A stretch of 64,000 bases of DNA from NCBI GenBank assembly GCA_000209815.1, contig FP929036.1, forward strand, positions 1,013,110 to 1,077,109, read 5' to 3'. Of this stretch, positions 56,064 through 63,950 are shown piece after piece. How positions within the stretch are numbered: position 1 is the first letter of the stretch; each line of letters begins with the position of its first letter. The DNA is from Butyrivibrio fibrisolvens 16/4. Its GTDB lineage: Bacteria; Bacillota; Clostridia; Lachnospirales; Lachnospiraceae. The notes under the pieces are model-generated. The model did not search any database. It was not told where the DNA came from and worked only from the letters and a program-made list of their open reading frames with translations. The position numbers were made by a program, and so were the translations under genes.

Positions 56064-56094
56064 AATCATATCTTAAGAGAAAGGAGCAAGATAA

Positions 56095-56214
56095 ATGAAA
56101 AAGATGATGCAGACAACTATGATGCACATGTGCATGCGTCGAATGCTTATCTCCCAGGCAGTTAATGATGGCCCTGGCGCGATGGCTTTTTGTCTTGCGC
56201 CTATTACGGATTAA
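56095..56214 (+). CDS. Met-rich leader peptide of the metNIQ operon
   Basis: A 39-codon open frame, too short for usual gene calls. AAGGAG (56081-56086) lies 8 bases before the ATG. Nine of 39 residues are Met (positions 1, 4, 5, 9, 10, 12, 14, 17, 30), eight of them in the first 17 codons: MKKMMQTTMMHMCMRRML. The antiterminator 5' arm (56151-56172) lies inside the second half of the frame. I infer that ribosome stalling at Met codons in methionine shortage sets the RNA fold ahead of metN. It is unlikely to have another function as a protein. Confidence 0.82.
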   Translation: MKKMMQTTMMHMCMRRMLISQAVNDGPGAMAFCLAPITD

Positions 56215-56271
56215 ATCACCTAGATTTGATTAGCCATTGCCTGGGAGTTAAAAACCTGGCAATGGTTTTTT
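56151..56271 (+). promoter_or_regulatory. transcription attenuator ahead of metNIQ
   Basis: Terminator: CCATTGCC (56234-56241, plus GG) pairs with GGCAATGG (56258-56265, preceded by CC), then TTTTTT. Antiterminator: CTCCCAGGCA (56151-56160) is fully complementary to TGCCTGGGAG (56238-56247), and ATGGC (56168-56172) to GCCAT (56233-56237) with a 7-base bulge. The two folds share 56233-56247, so they exclude each other. There is no S-box, SAM-II/III or T-box signature. Confidence 0.8.
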
Positions 56272-56303
56272 ATTGCCCAAACTGATATGAGGAGATATTT
56301 AGA

Positions 56304-57101
56304 ATGCGCGAAATAGAAATAAAAAGTCTTTGTAAAAGCTTCGTAGATAAGGATACAAAGGTAGATGCTCTTAGAGATATTAATCTTACTGTTGATAAGG
56401 GAGATATCTTTGGAATCATAGGAATGTCTGGAGCTGGCAAAAGTACACTGATTCGATGTTTGAACTACTTAGAGAAACCAACAAGTGGTCAGGTAATCGT
56501 AGAAGGCAAGGAATTAGGACAGCTTAATGAAAAGGAGCTTAGGGAAAAGCGCCAGGATATAGCAATGATATTCCAGCACTTTAATTTGCTTCAGCAGAAG
56601 AATGTTATAGATAACATTATTTTCCCACTTAGCCTTCAGGGAGTTAAGAAAAAGGATGCAAGAGCAAAGGCCTTTGAGCTTCTTTCAAAGGTTGGTTTGG
56701 AGGATAAAGCTAATTCTTATCCTTCACAGCTTTCAGGAGGACAGCAGCAGAGAGTTGCCATCGCAAGAGCTCTTGCTGCAGATCCAAAGATTCTACTATG
56801 CGATGAAGCTACAAGCGCCCTAGATCCACAGACTACAGCATCAATACTTTCATTGCTAAAGGAGATTAATCAGGAATACGGAATTACGATAGTTCTTATC
56901 ACTCATCAGATGTCAGTTGTAAAGGCTATATGTAATAAGGTGGCAGTCCTTGAGGAAGGACAGCTTGTGGAAAGTGGAAGACTTGAAGAGGTTAATCTTC
57001 CAGAGGACAAGTTTTTTTGGCTGAATAAGGAAAATGAGCTAAAGAATAAAGAGTTCGCTAAGAACAATTACAGCAAGGAGGTAAGAAACTATGTGGGATA
57101 G
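56304..57101 (+). CDS. metN: methionine ABC transporter ATP-binding protein, short form
   Basis: A 265-residue ATPase for D/L-methionine import. Walker A GMSGAGKST, Q-loop FQHFNLLQQK, signature LSGGQQQRVAIARAL, Walker B ILLCDEATSALDP, switch His in LITHQM. Typical MetN has about 340 residues with a C-terminal NIL/ACT domain that binds methionine and shuts transport off; here only a short tail of about 40 residues follows the ATPase core. Feedback at protein level is thus probably absent. It overlaps metI by 11 bases. Confidence 0.92.
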   Translation: MREIEIKSLCKSFVDKDTKVDALRDINLTVDKGDIFGIIGMSGAGKSTLIRCLNYLEKPTSGQVIVEGKELGQLNEKELREKRQDIAMIFQHFNLLQQKNVIDNIIFPLSLQGVKKKDARAKAFELLSKVGLEDKANSYPSQLSGGQQQRVAIARALAADPKILLCDEATSALDPQTTASILSLLKEINQEYGITIVLITHQMSVVKAICNKVAVLEEGQLVESGRLEEVNLPEDKFFWLNKENELKNKEFAKNNYSKEVRNYVG

Positions 57102-57750
57102 CACAACAATTAACATGATATTAGAGGGAATTGTTGGAACAGTATACATGAGTATAGTTTCTACATTCTTTGGATATGTACTGGGACTTCCAATGGGAGT
57201 ATTACTTACTATTTCAGACAAAGACGGTCTTAGACCAAATCGTGCATTATATAAGGTTTTAGATGCAACATCAAATGTTGTTCGAAGCATTCCGTTTGTT
57301 ATTTTGCTGATACTTCTTATTCCATTTACAAGACTTGTAGTTGGAAAGAGCTATGGTACATCAGCTACAATCGTTCCACTTGTTATTTGTGCAGCACCAT
57401 ATATTGCTAGAATGGTGGAGTCATCATTAAAGGAAGTGGACGATGGCGTTATCGAAGCGGCAAAGGCAATGGGAGCGTCAAATATTCAGATAGTTTTCAA
57501 GGTGCTTCTGGTAGAAGCCAGAACTTCTCTTATCACCAACGCGACAATAGCACTTGGAACAGTTCTTGGATATTCAGCAATGGCTGGTACTGTTGGCGGT
57601 GGCGGACTTGGAGATATTGCAGTTCGCTACGGATATTACAGATACCAGCTAGACATAATGATTGTCACAGTAATTTTACTAATTGTACTGTTTCAGATTT
57701 TCCAGAATACTGGAATGTTTATAGCAAGAAAGCTTAATCATAAGATATAA
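57091..57750 (+). CDS. metI: methionine ABC transporter permease
   Basis: A 219-residue inner-membrane permease, the MetI length, with five helices. Family marks: VRSIPFVILLILLIPFTR, EAAKAMGASNIQIVFKVLLVEA (ATPase-docking loop) and AGTVGGGGLGDIAVRYGY. It starts inside metN, so it is translated with it. Confidence 0.95.
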   Translation: MWDSTTINMILEGIVGTVYMSIVSTFFGYVLGLPMGVLLTISDKDGLRPNRALYKVLDATSNVVRSIPFVILLILLIPFTRLVVGKSYGTSATIVPLVICAAPYIARMVESSLKEVDDGVIEAAKAMGASNIQIVFKVLLVEARTSLITNATIALGTVLGYSAMAGTVGGGGLGDIAVRYGYYRYQLDIMIVTVILLIVLFQIFQNTGMFIARKLNHKI

Positions 57751-57813
57751 AAACTACAAACAAGAAAAATTAAGGACACAATAAAAATTTACACAATAAA
57801 GGAGAAAAGAACT

Positions 57814-58695
57814 ATGAAAAAGAAAATTTTAGCAGGATTATTAACAACAACATTTACAGTAGCAGCTCTTACAGGATGTGGCAGCGCAGCAAATACTAAC
57901 ACAGCTGCAACTGAAGAGGCTACAGGGGAAGCAGAGGAGACCGTAGAGGCAGCAAGCGGCGAGCTTACTACAATTAAGGTGGCAGCATCTGCTACACCAC
58001 ACGCAGAAATTTTAGAGTTTGCTGCACCACTTCTTGAGGCAAAGGGCTACAAGCTTGATGTAACAGTATTCGATGATTATGTTCAGCCAAACCTCGTAGT
58101 AGAATCTGGTGAGTTTGATGCAAACTATTTCCAGCATGTACCATATCTTGACAGCTTCAATGAGGAGCAGGGCACACACCTTGTAGATGCTGGAGATATT
58201 CACTATGAGCCATTTGGAATTTACCCAGGTACAAAGGCATCTCTTGATGAGGTAGCAGATGGTGATGTAATCGCTATTCCTAATGACACAACAAACGAGG
58301 CTAGAGCACTCCTTCTTCTTCAGGACAATGGACTTCTTACACTTAAGAAAGGTGCTGGTCTTACAGCTACAATCAATGACATTGTAGAGAATCCAAAGAA
58401 CATTGAGTTCCAGGAGCTTGAGGCAGCACAGGTTGCTCGCGTAAAAGATGAGGTAGCATTTGTGGTACTTAATGGTAACTATGCTCTTGAGGCAGGTTTT
58501 TCAGTAGCAAAGGATTCTATCGCTTATGAGGCTACAGATTCAGAGGCTGCAAAGACATACGTTAATATCATTGCTGTAGAGGAAGGCAACGAGAACAATG
58601 AAGCCATCAAAGCATTAGTAGATGTTCTTAAGTCCGATGATGTTAAGAAGTTTATTGCTGATAACTATGATGGCGCTGTAGTAGCATTTGAATAA
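57814..58695 (+). CDS. metQ: methionine-binding lipoprotein, NlpA family
   Basis: A 293-residue surface lipoprotein. Lipobox LTGC (Cys about residue 22), then an acidic linker and the NlpA domain (TIKVAASATPHAEILEFAAPLLEAKGYKLDVTVFDDYVQPN, FDANYFQHVPYLDSFN). It catches methionine for MetNI. GGAG lies 9 bases upstream. Third gene of the operon, closed by a strong terminator. Confidence 0.95.
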   Translation: MKKKILAGLLTTTFTVAALTGCGSAANTNTAATEEATGEAEETVEAASGELTTIKVAASATPHAEILEFAAPLLEAKGYKLDVTVFDDYVQPNLVVESGEFDANYFQHVPYLDSFNEEQGTHLVDAGDIHYEPFGIYPGTKASLDEVADGDVIAIPNDTTNEARALLLLQDNGLLTLKKGAGLTATINDIVENPKNIEFQELEAAQVARVKDEVAFVVLNGNYALEAGFSVAKDSIAYEATDSEAAKTYVNIIAVEEGNENNEAIKALVDVLKSDDVKKFIADNYDGAVVAFE

Positions 58696-58712
58696 TTATA
58701 TCTTAGGGGACC

Positions 58713-58745
58713 GGGTGTCGCAGTTTTGCTGCGGCGCCCTTTTTT
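58713..58745 (+). terminator. terminator after metQ
   Basis: GGGTGTCGCAG pairs with CTGCGGCGCCC (loop TTTTG), then TTTTTT. Confidence 0.9.
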
Positions 58746-58806
58746 AGTGGACAATTGTGGTCTAATTGATAGCATTTCTCAAAAAGAAAAATATGAAAAA
58801 TAAGTG

Positions 58807-58858
58807 TTGACTTCATAAAGTGATTAGTATAATATAACCACAGTTAGAGATAACTAAT
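58807..58858 (+). promoter_or_regulatory. promoter and operator of DUF3793-flavodoxin operon
   Basis: TTGACT (58807-58812), then TAATAT (58830-58835, 17-bp spacer) or TATAAT (58828-58833). GTTAG-AGATAA-CTAAT (58843-58858) sits at the expected transcription start and matches the two feo dyads. Flavodoxin often replaces ferredoxin in iron shortage, which fits shared iron control. Confidence 0.65.
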
Positions 58859-58880
58859 ATAAAAGAGAGAGACTGCTGGG

Positions 58881-59489
58881 ATGAGCGAAGAAGTTTTTTA
58901 CTTATTACAGACTATGGACAGAAAAAGAATTGAATTACAGATTGTCTTACAATGCGCACCAACAATCGCAGGTTTAAAGGCATCAAATTTTTTGATTGTT
59001 CCTAAGGATCAAGAAGAAAAGGTGAGACTTGTAATGAGATACACCGGATTGTTTTGTTACCGACTAGTGTACGACAGACATCGTGTTATCTTTTTGGTCT
59101 TTAATAAGCAGATGCTTTTAGATTATTTATCTCAGGAAGAGGTCAAAACATTTTTAAGAGATTACGGATACGGAGATGAATCTCTGGGATATTCATTAAA
59201 GAATTTCCAGGAAAGATATTCCAGATTCGTAAAGACCAGAGAAGATTTCCCACACGAAGCGGGTATCTTCTTAGGATATCCTCTATGTGATGTAGAGGGC
59301 TTCATCTCTAAAGGTGGAGAGGGGTTTAGAGCTTCAGGCTATTGGAAGGTATATGGGGATACTGAGAATACAATGAAGCTTTTTGAAAAATTTGATGATG
59401 TTAAAGATGAAATGGTTTGTATGCTTTCAGATGGAAGCTCCTTAAAGGAGATCATTCAATGTCAATGTAATTACAAGAAAGCAGTATGA
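58881..59489 (+). CDS. DUF3793 family protein
   Basis: A 202-residue protein of a clostridial family with no assigned function. Seen: an N-terminal ELQIVLQCAPTIAGLKASNFLIV segment, a central VYDRHRVIFLVFNKQMLLDYL, PHEAGIFLGYPLCDVEGFI, and a C-terminal Cys pair (QCQCNYKK). No signal or membrane helix. It lies 38 bases before flavodoxin, a pairing common in the Lachnospiraceae. A link to iron or heme handling is suggested only by neighbours and the operator. Confidence 0.82.
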   Translation: MSEEVFYLLQTMDRKRIELQIVLQCAPTIAGLKASNFLIVPKDQEEKVRLVMRYTGLFCYRLVYDRHRVIFLVFNKQMLLDYLSQEEVKTFLRDYGYGDESLGYSLKNFQERYSRFVKTREDFPHEAGIFLGYPLCDVEGFISKGGEGFRASGYWKVYGDTENTMKLFEKFDDVKDEMVCMLSDGSSLKEIIQCQCNYKKAV

Positions 59490-59527
59490 CAAACGATTTC
59501 AAAAATTCAAAGAAGGAGAGAATAGGC

Positions 59528-59959
59528 ATGAGTAAAGTTAATGTTGTATTCTGGTCACAGTCAGGCAACACAGAAGCTATGGCAAATGCTGTAGGTGAAG
59601 GTGTAAAGGCCGCAGGTGGCGAGGCAAATGTTGTTTATGTCAGCGACGCCTCTTTAGATGAATTAAAGAGTGCGAAAGCTTTTGCTCTCGGTTGTCCAGC
59701 AATGGGCGCTGAGGTTTTAGAAGAAGGTGAGATGGAGCCTTTTGTAACAGATTTAGAGGGCTTTGTTTCAGGTAAGACTATCGGTCTTTTCGGCTCATAT
59801 GGCTGGGGCGATGGTCAGTGGATGCGCGATTGGGTTGATCGTATGACAGCCGCAGGCGCAACAGTTGTAGATGGCGAAGGTGTTATCTGTCAGGATGCTC
59901 CTGATGGTGCAGCTACAGAAGCTTGTAAAGAGCTTGGCAAAGCACTTGCAGCTATCTAA
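59528..59959 (+). CDS. flavodoxin
   Basis: A 143-residue FMN electron carrier. Phosphate-binding loop WSQSGNTEAMANAV (residues about 8-21), and flavin-stacking regions ALGCPAMGAEVLE and GSYGWGDGQWMRDW. GAAGGAGAG precedes the ATG at 59528; an earlier in-frame ATG at 59486 overlaps the DUF3793 stop and lacks a good site. It probably stands in for ferredoxin when iron is short. Confidence 0.93.
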   Translation: MSKVNVVFWSQSGNTEAMANAVGEGVKAAGGEANVVYVSDASLDELKSAKAFALGCPAMGAEVLEEGEMEPFVTDLEGFVSGKTIGLFGSYGWGDGQWMRDWVDRMTAAGATVVDGEGVICQDAPDGAATEACKELGKALAAI

Positions 59960-60037
59960 AAATTAAATTTTGGTTATTTCTTATTTTCCCAAGTTTCGAA
60001 CCGGGTTTCTTGGGAAGTTATTAGACTCCTTTTACAG

Positions 60038-60071
60038 CCTCCAGGTATGCCAGTGCCTGGGGGTATTTTTT
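60038..60071 (+). terminator. terminator after flavodoxin
   Basis: CCTCCAGG pairs with CCTGGGGG (one G-U), then TATTTTTT. A second stem, TTCCCAAG with CTTGGGAA (about 59986-60017), lies just before it. Confidence 0.75.
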
Positions 60072-60096
60072 ATGCATTTGCTTATATTTTTTTAGT
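60064..60096 (+). promoter_or_regulatory. promoter covered by a perfect 30-bp palindrome
   Basis: Bases 60067-60096 are a perfect palindrome centred on GGAATTCC (half-site ACAAGTATAACGGAA). TTGACA (60064-60069) overlaps its left edge and TATACT (60088-60093) its right arm, so a bound dimer would occlude the promoter. It stands 121 bases before the XRE gene, whose product is the likely ligand. Confidence 0.75.
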
Positions 60097-60216
60097 AATC
60101 CCAGGATGGGCGGCGGGGCCTGCAGGGCATGCAAGAAAATAAACACTATAGGCTGTGAATGAATTGACAAGTATAACGGAATTCCGTTATACTTGTTTTA
60201 GATTGGAGGGATAATT

Positions 60217-60954
60217 ATGCTTAGCAATCTTTTGGAAAATAAGAATATTACTGCATATGCTCTTTCTAAAAAGTCTGGTGTTCCATATTCTACTATTGCT
60301 GATATTGTTAATGGAAAAACTGACATAGCAAATGTTTCAGCTAGGGTGCTTTATAACATATCAAAAGCGCTTAATATAACAATGGAGCAACTGTATTTGG
60401 CAAATGAAATGTTTAATACCATATATTTGTACAACAAGGGTAGGGATGTATTTCTTGTGTTAAATAATCATAAATACAGGTATATGGGACCTAAGAATCT
60501 TGTGGGATTTAGGAATATTAATGCAGTTAAGTCGAATACGATATATGTGGATACTTTTTTTAAAGATAAAGAAAAGAAAATCTATGTAGAAGAAGATTAT
60601 ATAGATTTAGCAGATGTTTTCGAGGACGATAGGGATTTATTAAACAACGTTTATACGGTTCAGTTGGGGCAACCTAATGAAAGCAAATCAAAGCATCTAT
60701 TAGATAATGCCTTATTGGTATCAGACAATATGTGCATTTTAGAAAGTGACTTACAGGTAGAAGATTTGACTATTGAAGTCACAAATATAAAAAGAAATAA
60801 ATCTAAGGCAGTTGTTCGACTCATGGACTATGCAATTCTTTATTCAAATATGTCAAAGAAAATGCAGGAACGTGCGATTGATGCTGTTAAAAGAAATGAA
60901 GAACAAATAAAGGAAGAAATCGAGGAAAGAAAACATGCCAAAGTACACAAATGA
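60217..60954 (+). CDS. XRE family DNA-binding protein with unknown C-terminal domain
   Basis: A 245-residue protein. The N-terminal 62 residues form an XRE helix-turn-helix (ITAYALSKKSGVPYSTIADIVNGKTDIANVSARVLYNISKALNI). The rest (about 65-245) matches no family I know; it is β-rich to about 190 and ends in a charged helix (NEEQIKEEIEERKHAKVHK). GGAGGG lies 7 bases before the ATG. It overlaps the DUF4160 gene by 20 bases and sits behind a perfect palindrome, the layout of an autoregulated toxin-antitoxin-like pair. Function is inferred from layout only. Confidence 0.78.
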   Translation: MLSNLLENKNITAYALSKKSGVPYSTIADIVNGKTDIANVSARVLYNISKALNITMEQLYLANEMFNTIYLYNKGRDVFLVLNNHKYRYMGPKNLVGFRNINAVKSNTIYVDTFFKDKEKKIYVEEDYIDLADVFEDDRDLLNNVYTVQLGQPNESKSKHLLDNALLVSDNMCILESDLQVEDLTIEVTNIKRNKSKAVVRLMDYAILYSNMSKKMQERAIDAVKRNEEQIKEEIEERKHAKVHK

Positions 60955-61216
60955 TATGGTTGCGGGCTACATTTTATATTTCACATCAAAATGTACTATT
61001 GAGGCAATGCATGTTCATGCAAGTGATAAGGATCTCACTGAGATTGGTTCAGCGAAGCTCTTTGTATATGATAATGGTGACACAAAGATTGAGCGTTGGG
61101 GAACTGTTAATGAGAGTGATATGAAAAAGATTCAAAAATATGTAAAGAATAATTATATGCAGATGTATGAGAAATGGTCTAACTATAGTGATAATGGATT
61201 CTATAGTAAAAGATAA
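60935..61216 (+). CDS. small DUF4160-like protein
   Basis: A 93-residue protein. The pattern YFTSKCTIEAMHVHAS, then AKLFVYDNGDTKIERWGTVNESDMKKIQKYVKNNYMQMYEKW is close to the DUF4160 family (HVH motif near the N-terminus, helical EKW end). DUF4160 proteins are often coded beside HTH proteins and are suspected toxin or partner components; no activity is known to me. The gene starts within the XRE gene. Confidence 0.72.
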   Translation: MPKYTNDMVAGYILYFTSKCTIEAMHVHASDKDLTEIGSAKLFVYDNGDTKIERWGTVNESDMKKIQKYVKNNYMQMYEKWSNYSDNGFYSKR

Positions 61217-61235
61217 TGAGGAAAAGACATATATT

Positions 61236-61367
61236 ATGAACTATCTTAAAGATTTAAGAAAAGTACTAGGTCAAGAGATGCTCATGACTGTAGGCTGTGG
61301 TTGCTTATTAGAAAATGAAAATCGAGTGATTCATTACCCTAATGGAGATATTGTGTATTTTTTATGA
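61236..61367 (+). pseudogene. NUDIX hydrolase remnant without the Nudix box
   Basis: An open frame of 43 codons: MNYLKDLRKVLGQEM and MTVGCGCLLENENR match the N-terminus of clostridial NUDIX hydrolases. It then jumps to [13 protein letters not shown], which belongs near the family's C-terminal half. About 80 residues including the GX5EX7REUXEEXGU box are missing. An internal deletion has thus removed the active site. No proper ribosome site is close to the ATG. It overlaps the next gene start by 4 bases. Confidence 0.6.
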
Positions 61368-62256
61368 AAGCTTACTATCACCTTCCAGGTTTATTTGAGT
61401 TTTATGAATTGTATAAAGTGTTTTTACCGCTTTACTGCCACCATAGAGAATATTTTTACGATTGGTGTGAAATAGGTTCCATCTATGGAGCACCTGCAGA
61501 TTGTATTTGGGGTGGAGGTCGTGTTGGCTTTGGTGATGAGTCACCTGAGGGTGTAGCTGATTTGATGAAGGAATATGGAATTTCTGCGCGTCTCACTTTC
61601 AGTAATTCACTGCTTCGGGAAGAGCATCTCACGGACAAACGCTGTAATCATCTGTGTGAACTTTTTGAAAAAGGTTTCAAAGTGGATAATGGAATAATTG
61701 TTCACTCGGACTTGTTATTAAATTATTTAAAAGAGCACTATCCAAATTATTATTTTGTATCTTCCACCACCAAGGTCATGACGGATTTTGATGAGCTTGA
61801 GAAAGAGCTAAATCGTGATGACTTTCGATTTGTAGTTCCAGATTTCAGATTGAATAAGGAATTTGAAAAGCTTACTGCTCTAACATCACAGCAGAAGGAA
61901 AAGGTGGAATTCTTATGTAATGAATGCTGTTGGTATGATTGCTATGATAGAAAACGCTGCTATGAAAATGTCAGCAGAAAAACCTAGGAGAAGATTGCCC
62001 TGACCACCAGTGTGTTTCACCTAATGCAAGCATTGGATACAGATTTTCTGAGGCTATGAATAATCCAGGGTTCATAGGGCTTGATGATATTCAAAAGGTG
62101 TATATTCCTGCTGGATTTTCAAATTTTAAAATAGAGGGACGAAGTTTGGGAAGTGCGATAATCTTAGAATTTCTACTGTATTACATGACAAAGCCAGAAT
62201 ACCAGTTAAAAGTTCGCGAGGAAATTTATTTAGATAGTATGTTAGATTTGTTTTAA
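61364..62256 (+). CDS. conserved Cys-rich protein of unknown function, U32-like (frameshifted)
   Basis: A protein of about 297 residues when repaired. Seen: [70 protein letters not shown], then a Cys cluster ([25 protein letters not shown] and a later DCPDHQC). The Cys pattern and barrel-like strands recall U32/UbiU-type Fe-S proteins, so a cluster is possible; I do not know its role. One A is missing from A5 at 61978-61982; the rest ([14 protein letters not shown] to LDSMLDLF) follows in frame after repair. Confidence 0.65.
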
Positions 62257-62444
62257 TGGCTAATACAAATGATGTGGTGGTAGAAGATGGTGAGACAGAG
62301 GATACAACAATTGCAGATCTTGCTGTAGCTCTTAATACTTGCCAGATTAAGACAGGTGCACCTTCTAGAACTGAGTATGTTTTCGTAATAGAATATTCAC
62401 AAAGGAAGGATATAATACCCCTATATGGTTGGGAGACAGTGTAG
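62256..62444 (+). pseudogene. orphan enolase C-terminal fragment
   Basis: The frame of 62 codons contains [19 protein letters not shown] and [11 protein letters not shown] (62286-62375), the C-terminal signature of enolase around [18 protein letters not shown]. Before it there is unrelated sequence ([10 protein letters not shown]) and after it the frame runs into [10 protein letters not shown], so the catalytic His and the last residues (RVAKYNQLLRIE) are absent. It starts on the stop of the gene before. A remnant of a duplicated or recombined eno gene is the simplest reading. Confidence 0.65.
62411..62424 (+). promoter_or_regulatory. possible CsoR-like half site before the FNT gene
   Basis: TATAATACCCCTAT ahead of a GGTTGGGAG stretch weakly resembles the copper-repressor box at 63958. 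No -35 fits. Low confidence. Confidence 0.2.
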
Positions 62445-62457
62445 GGGGATTTTTGTT

Positions 62458-63073
62458 ATGAATTTTAAGAAAACTCTTTTGACTTCAATTCTTGCAGGTT
62501 TTTCTATTGGATTAGGTGGATTCATTTTCCTCTCAGTTGATAATAAAATAATTGGCTCAGCCCTGTTTAGTATAGGGTTGTTCCTTGTGCTGACTATGGG
62601 ATTTAGTCTATTTACAGGGAAAGTCTGTTATGTATTAGAAGGAAAGCTAAAAATAATCTTATTAATATAGCTCTTATCTGGTGTGGTAATTTTATAGGCT
62701 CCTTTATTCTTTCATTTATTATCAGAAACACCAGGCAAGGAGCTGGGATTATCGAAAAGGCGAATTTGCTTTGCCAGACTAAAAATCAGGATTCGTTTAT
62801 AAGCTTATTTTTGCTTGGAATTATATGTAATATTTTATTTTCATCGGCGTGGATGAGTACAAGAAAAATGAGCATATTTTAGGGAAATATCTGGCCATTA
62901 TTTTATGTGTTATGGGCTTTATACTGGTGGGGTCGGAGCACTGTGTAGCAGATATGTTTTACTATAATATGGCAGGTGTTTATTCGCTGGATATTTTTGT
63001 GAGACTATTAGTAATTACAGCAGGAAATGCTGTGGGTGGTATATTATCTAATCATTTTGTTAGTAAGTGTTAA
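62458..63073 (+). CDS. formate/nitrite transporter (FNT) family channel, short (two frameshifts)
   Basis: A membrane channel of about 205 residues when repaired; FNT proteins carry formate, nitrite or hydrosulfide and usually have about 260. Seen: SILAGFSIGLGGFIFLSV, GFSLFTGKVCYVLE, WCGNFIGSF, GIICNILF, GFILVGSEHCVADMFYYNMAG and the end AGNAVGGIL. A5 62649-62653 and T4 62838-62841 each lack one base; adding them yields one frame. AGGGGG precedes the ATG. It lies 22 bases before the ZIP gene. Which anion it carries is open. Confidence 0.75.
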
Positions 63074-63095
63074 AACAATGGAGCGAGCTTGAGTT

Positions 63096-63875
63096 ATGGT
63101 AGCAAGTGTATTTCAGGGAATAATGATACCGTTTTTAGGAACCAGCCTGGGGGCGGCAATGGTATTTCTTCTAAACGGTCAAATATCAGAAAAACTTCAG
63201 AAGATACTTACAGGTTTTGCAGCAGGTGTTATGGTGGCAGCTTCATTTTGGAGTTTACTTCAACCAGCCCTGGATAGTTCATCTGATTTGGGAAAGCTTT
63301 CATTTATTCCTGCTGCTGTAGGATTTTTAATAGGTATAGGTTTTTTGCTCTGCCTGGATATGGTTACTCCACATATGCATATGGATAATCAGGAGGAGGG
63401 TCCTAGAACTGGATTCAAAAGGACTACTAAGTTGATACTTGCAGTTACCCTTCATAATATTCCAGAGGGAATGGCTGTTGGAGTAGTATATGCAGGATGG
63501 GCTTCAGGTCACGTTAGTGTCAGCAAAGCTACAGCTTTAGCGTTAGCTCTTGGTATTGCTATTCAGAACTTTCCTGAAGGAGCCATTGTTTCAATGCCAC
63601 TTCGGGCAGAAGGAATGTCTAAGCCTAAAACTTTCTTATATGGAGTACTTTCAGGGGCAGTAGAGCCAGTGGCATCGGTGCTTACAATTATAGCAACAAG
63701 CTTGGTTTTACCAGTTCTGCCTTATTTTTTGGCATTCGCAGCTGGAGCCATGATGTACGTAGTAGTGGAGGAATTGATTCCTGAAATGTCAGAGGGCAAG
63801 CACTCTAATATAGGTACTATTGCATTTTCACTTGGATTTGTAGTAATGATGATATTGGATGTGGCATTAGGATAA
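63096..63875 (+). CDS. ZIP family metal transporter
   Basis: A 259-residue inner-membrane transporter for Zn2+, Fe2+ or Mn2+, close to ZupT in length. Eight helices; helix IV HNIPEG and helix V QNFPEG carry the metal-site His, Asn and Glu. A His-rich loop (DMVTPHMHMDNQEE) lies before helix IV, as usual. It follows the FNT gene by 22 bases and is closed by a terminator. Confidence 0.93.
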   Translation: MVASVFQGIMIPFLGTSLGAAMVFLLNGQISEKLQKILTGFAAGVMVAASFWSLLQPALDSSSDLGKLSFIPAAVGFLIGIGFLLCLDMVTPHMHMDNQEEGPRTGFKRTTKLILAVTLHNIPEGMAVGVVYAGWASGHVSVSKATALALALGIAIQNFPEGAIVSMPLRAEGMSKPKTFLYGVLSGAVEPVASVLTIIATSLVLPVLPYFLAFAAGAMMYVVVEELIPEMSEGKHSNIGTIAFSLGFVVMMILDVALG

Positions 63876-63882
63876 AATATAC

Positions 63883-63914
63883 ACCCCAAGGGTTAAGGCC
63901 CTTGGGGTATTTTT
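63883..63914 (+). terminator. terminator after ZIP gene
   Basis: ACCCCAAGGG pairs perfectly with CCCTTGGGGT (loop TTAAGG), then ATTTTT. Confidence 0.9.
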
Positions 63915-63950
63915 ATGTCATTATATCAAAATGAATTGAGCACAATGTAG

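Noticed and set aside
56070-56303. SAM (S-box) riboswitch or Met T-box before metN
   Set aside because: No S-box core motifs and no T-box sequence (AGGGTGGNACCGCG) are present; the leader frame and paired arms explain the region better.
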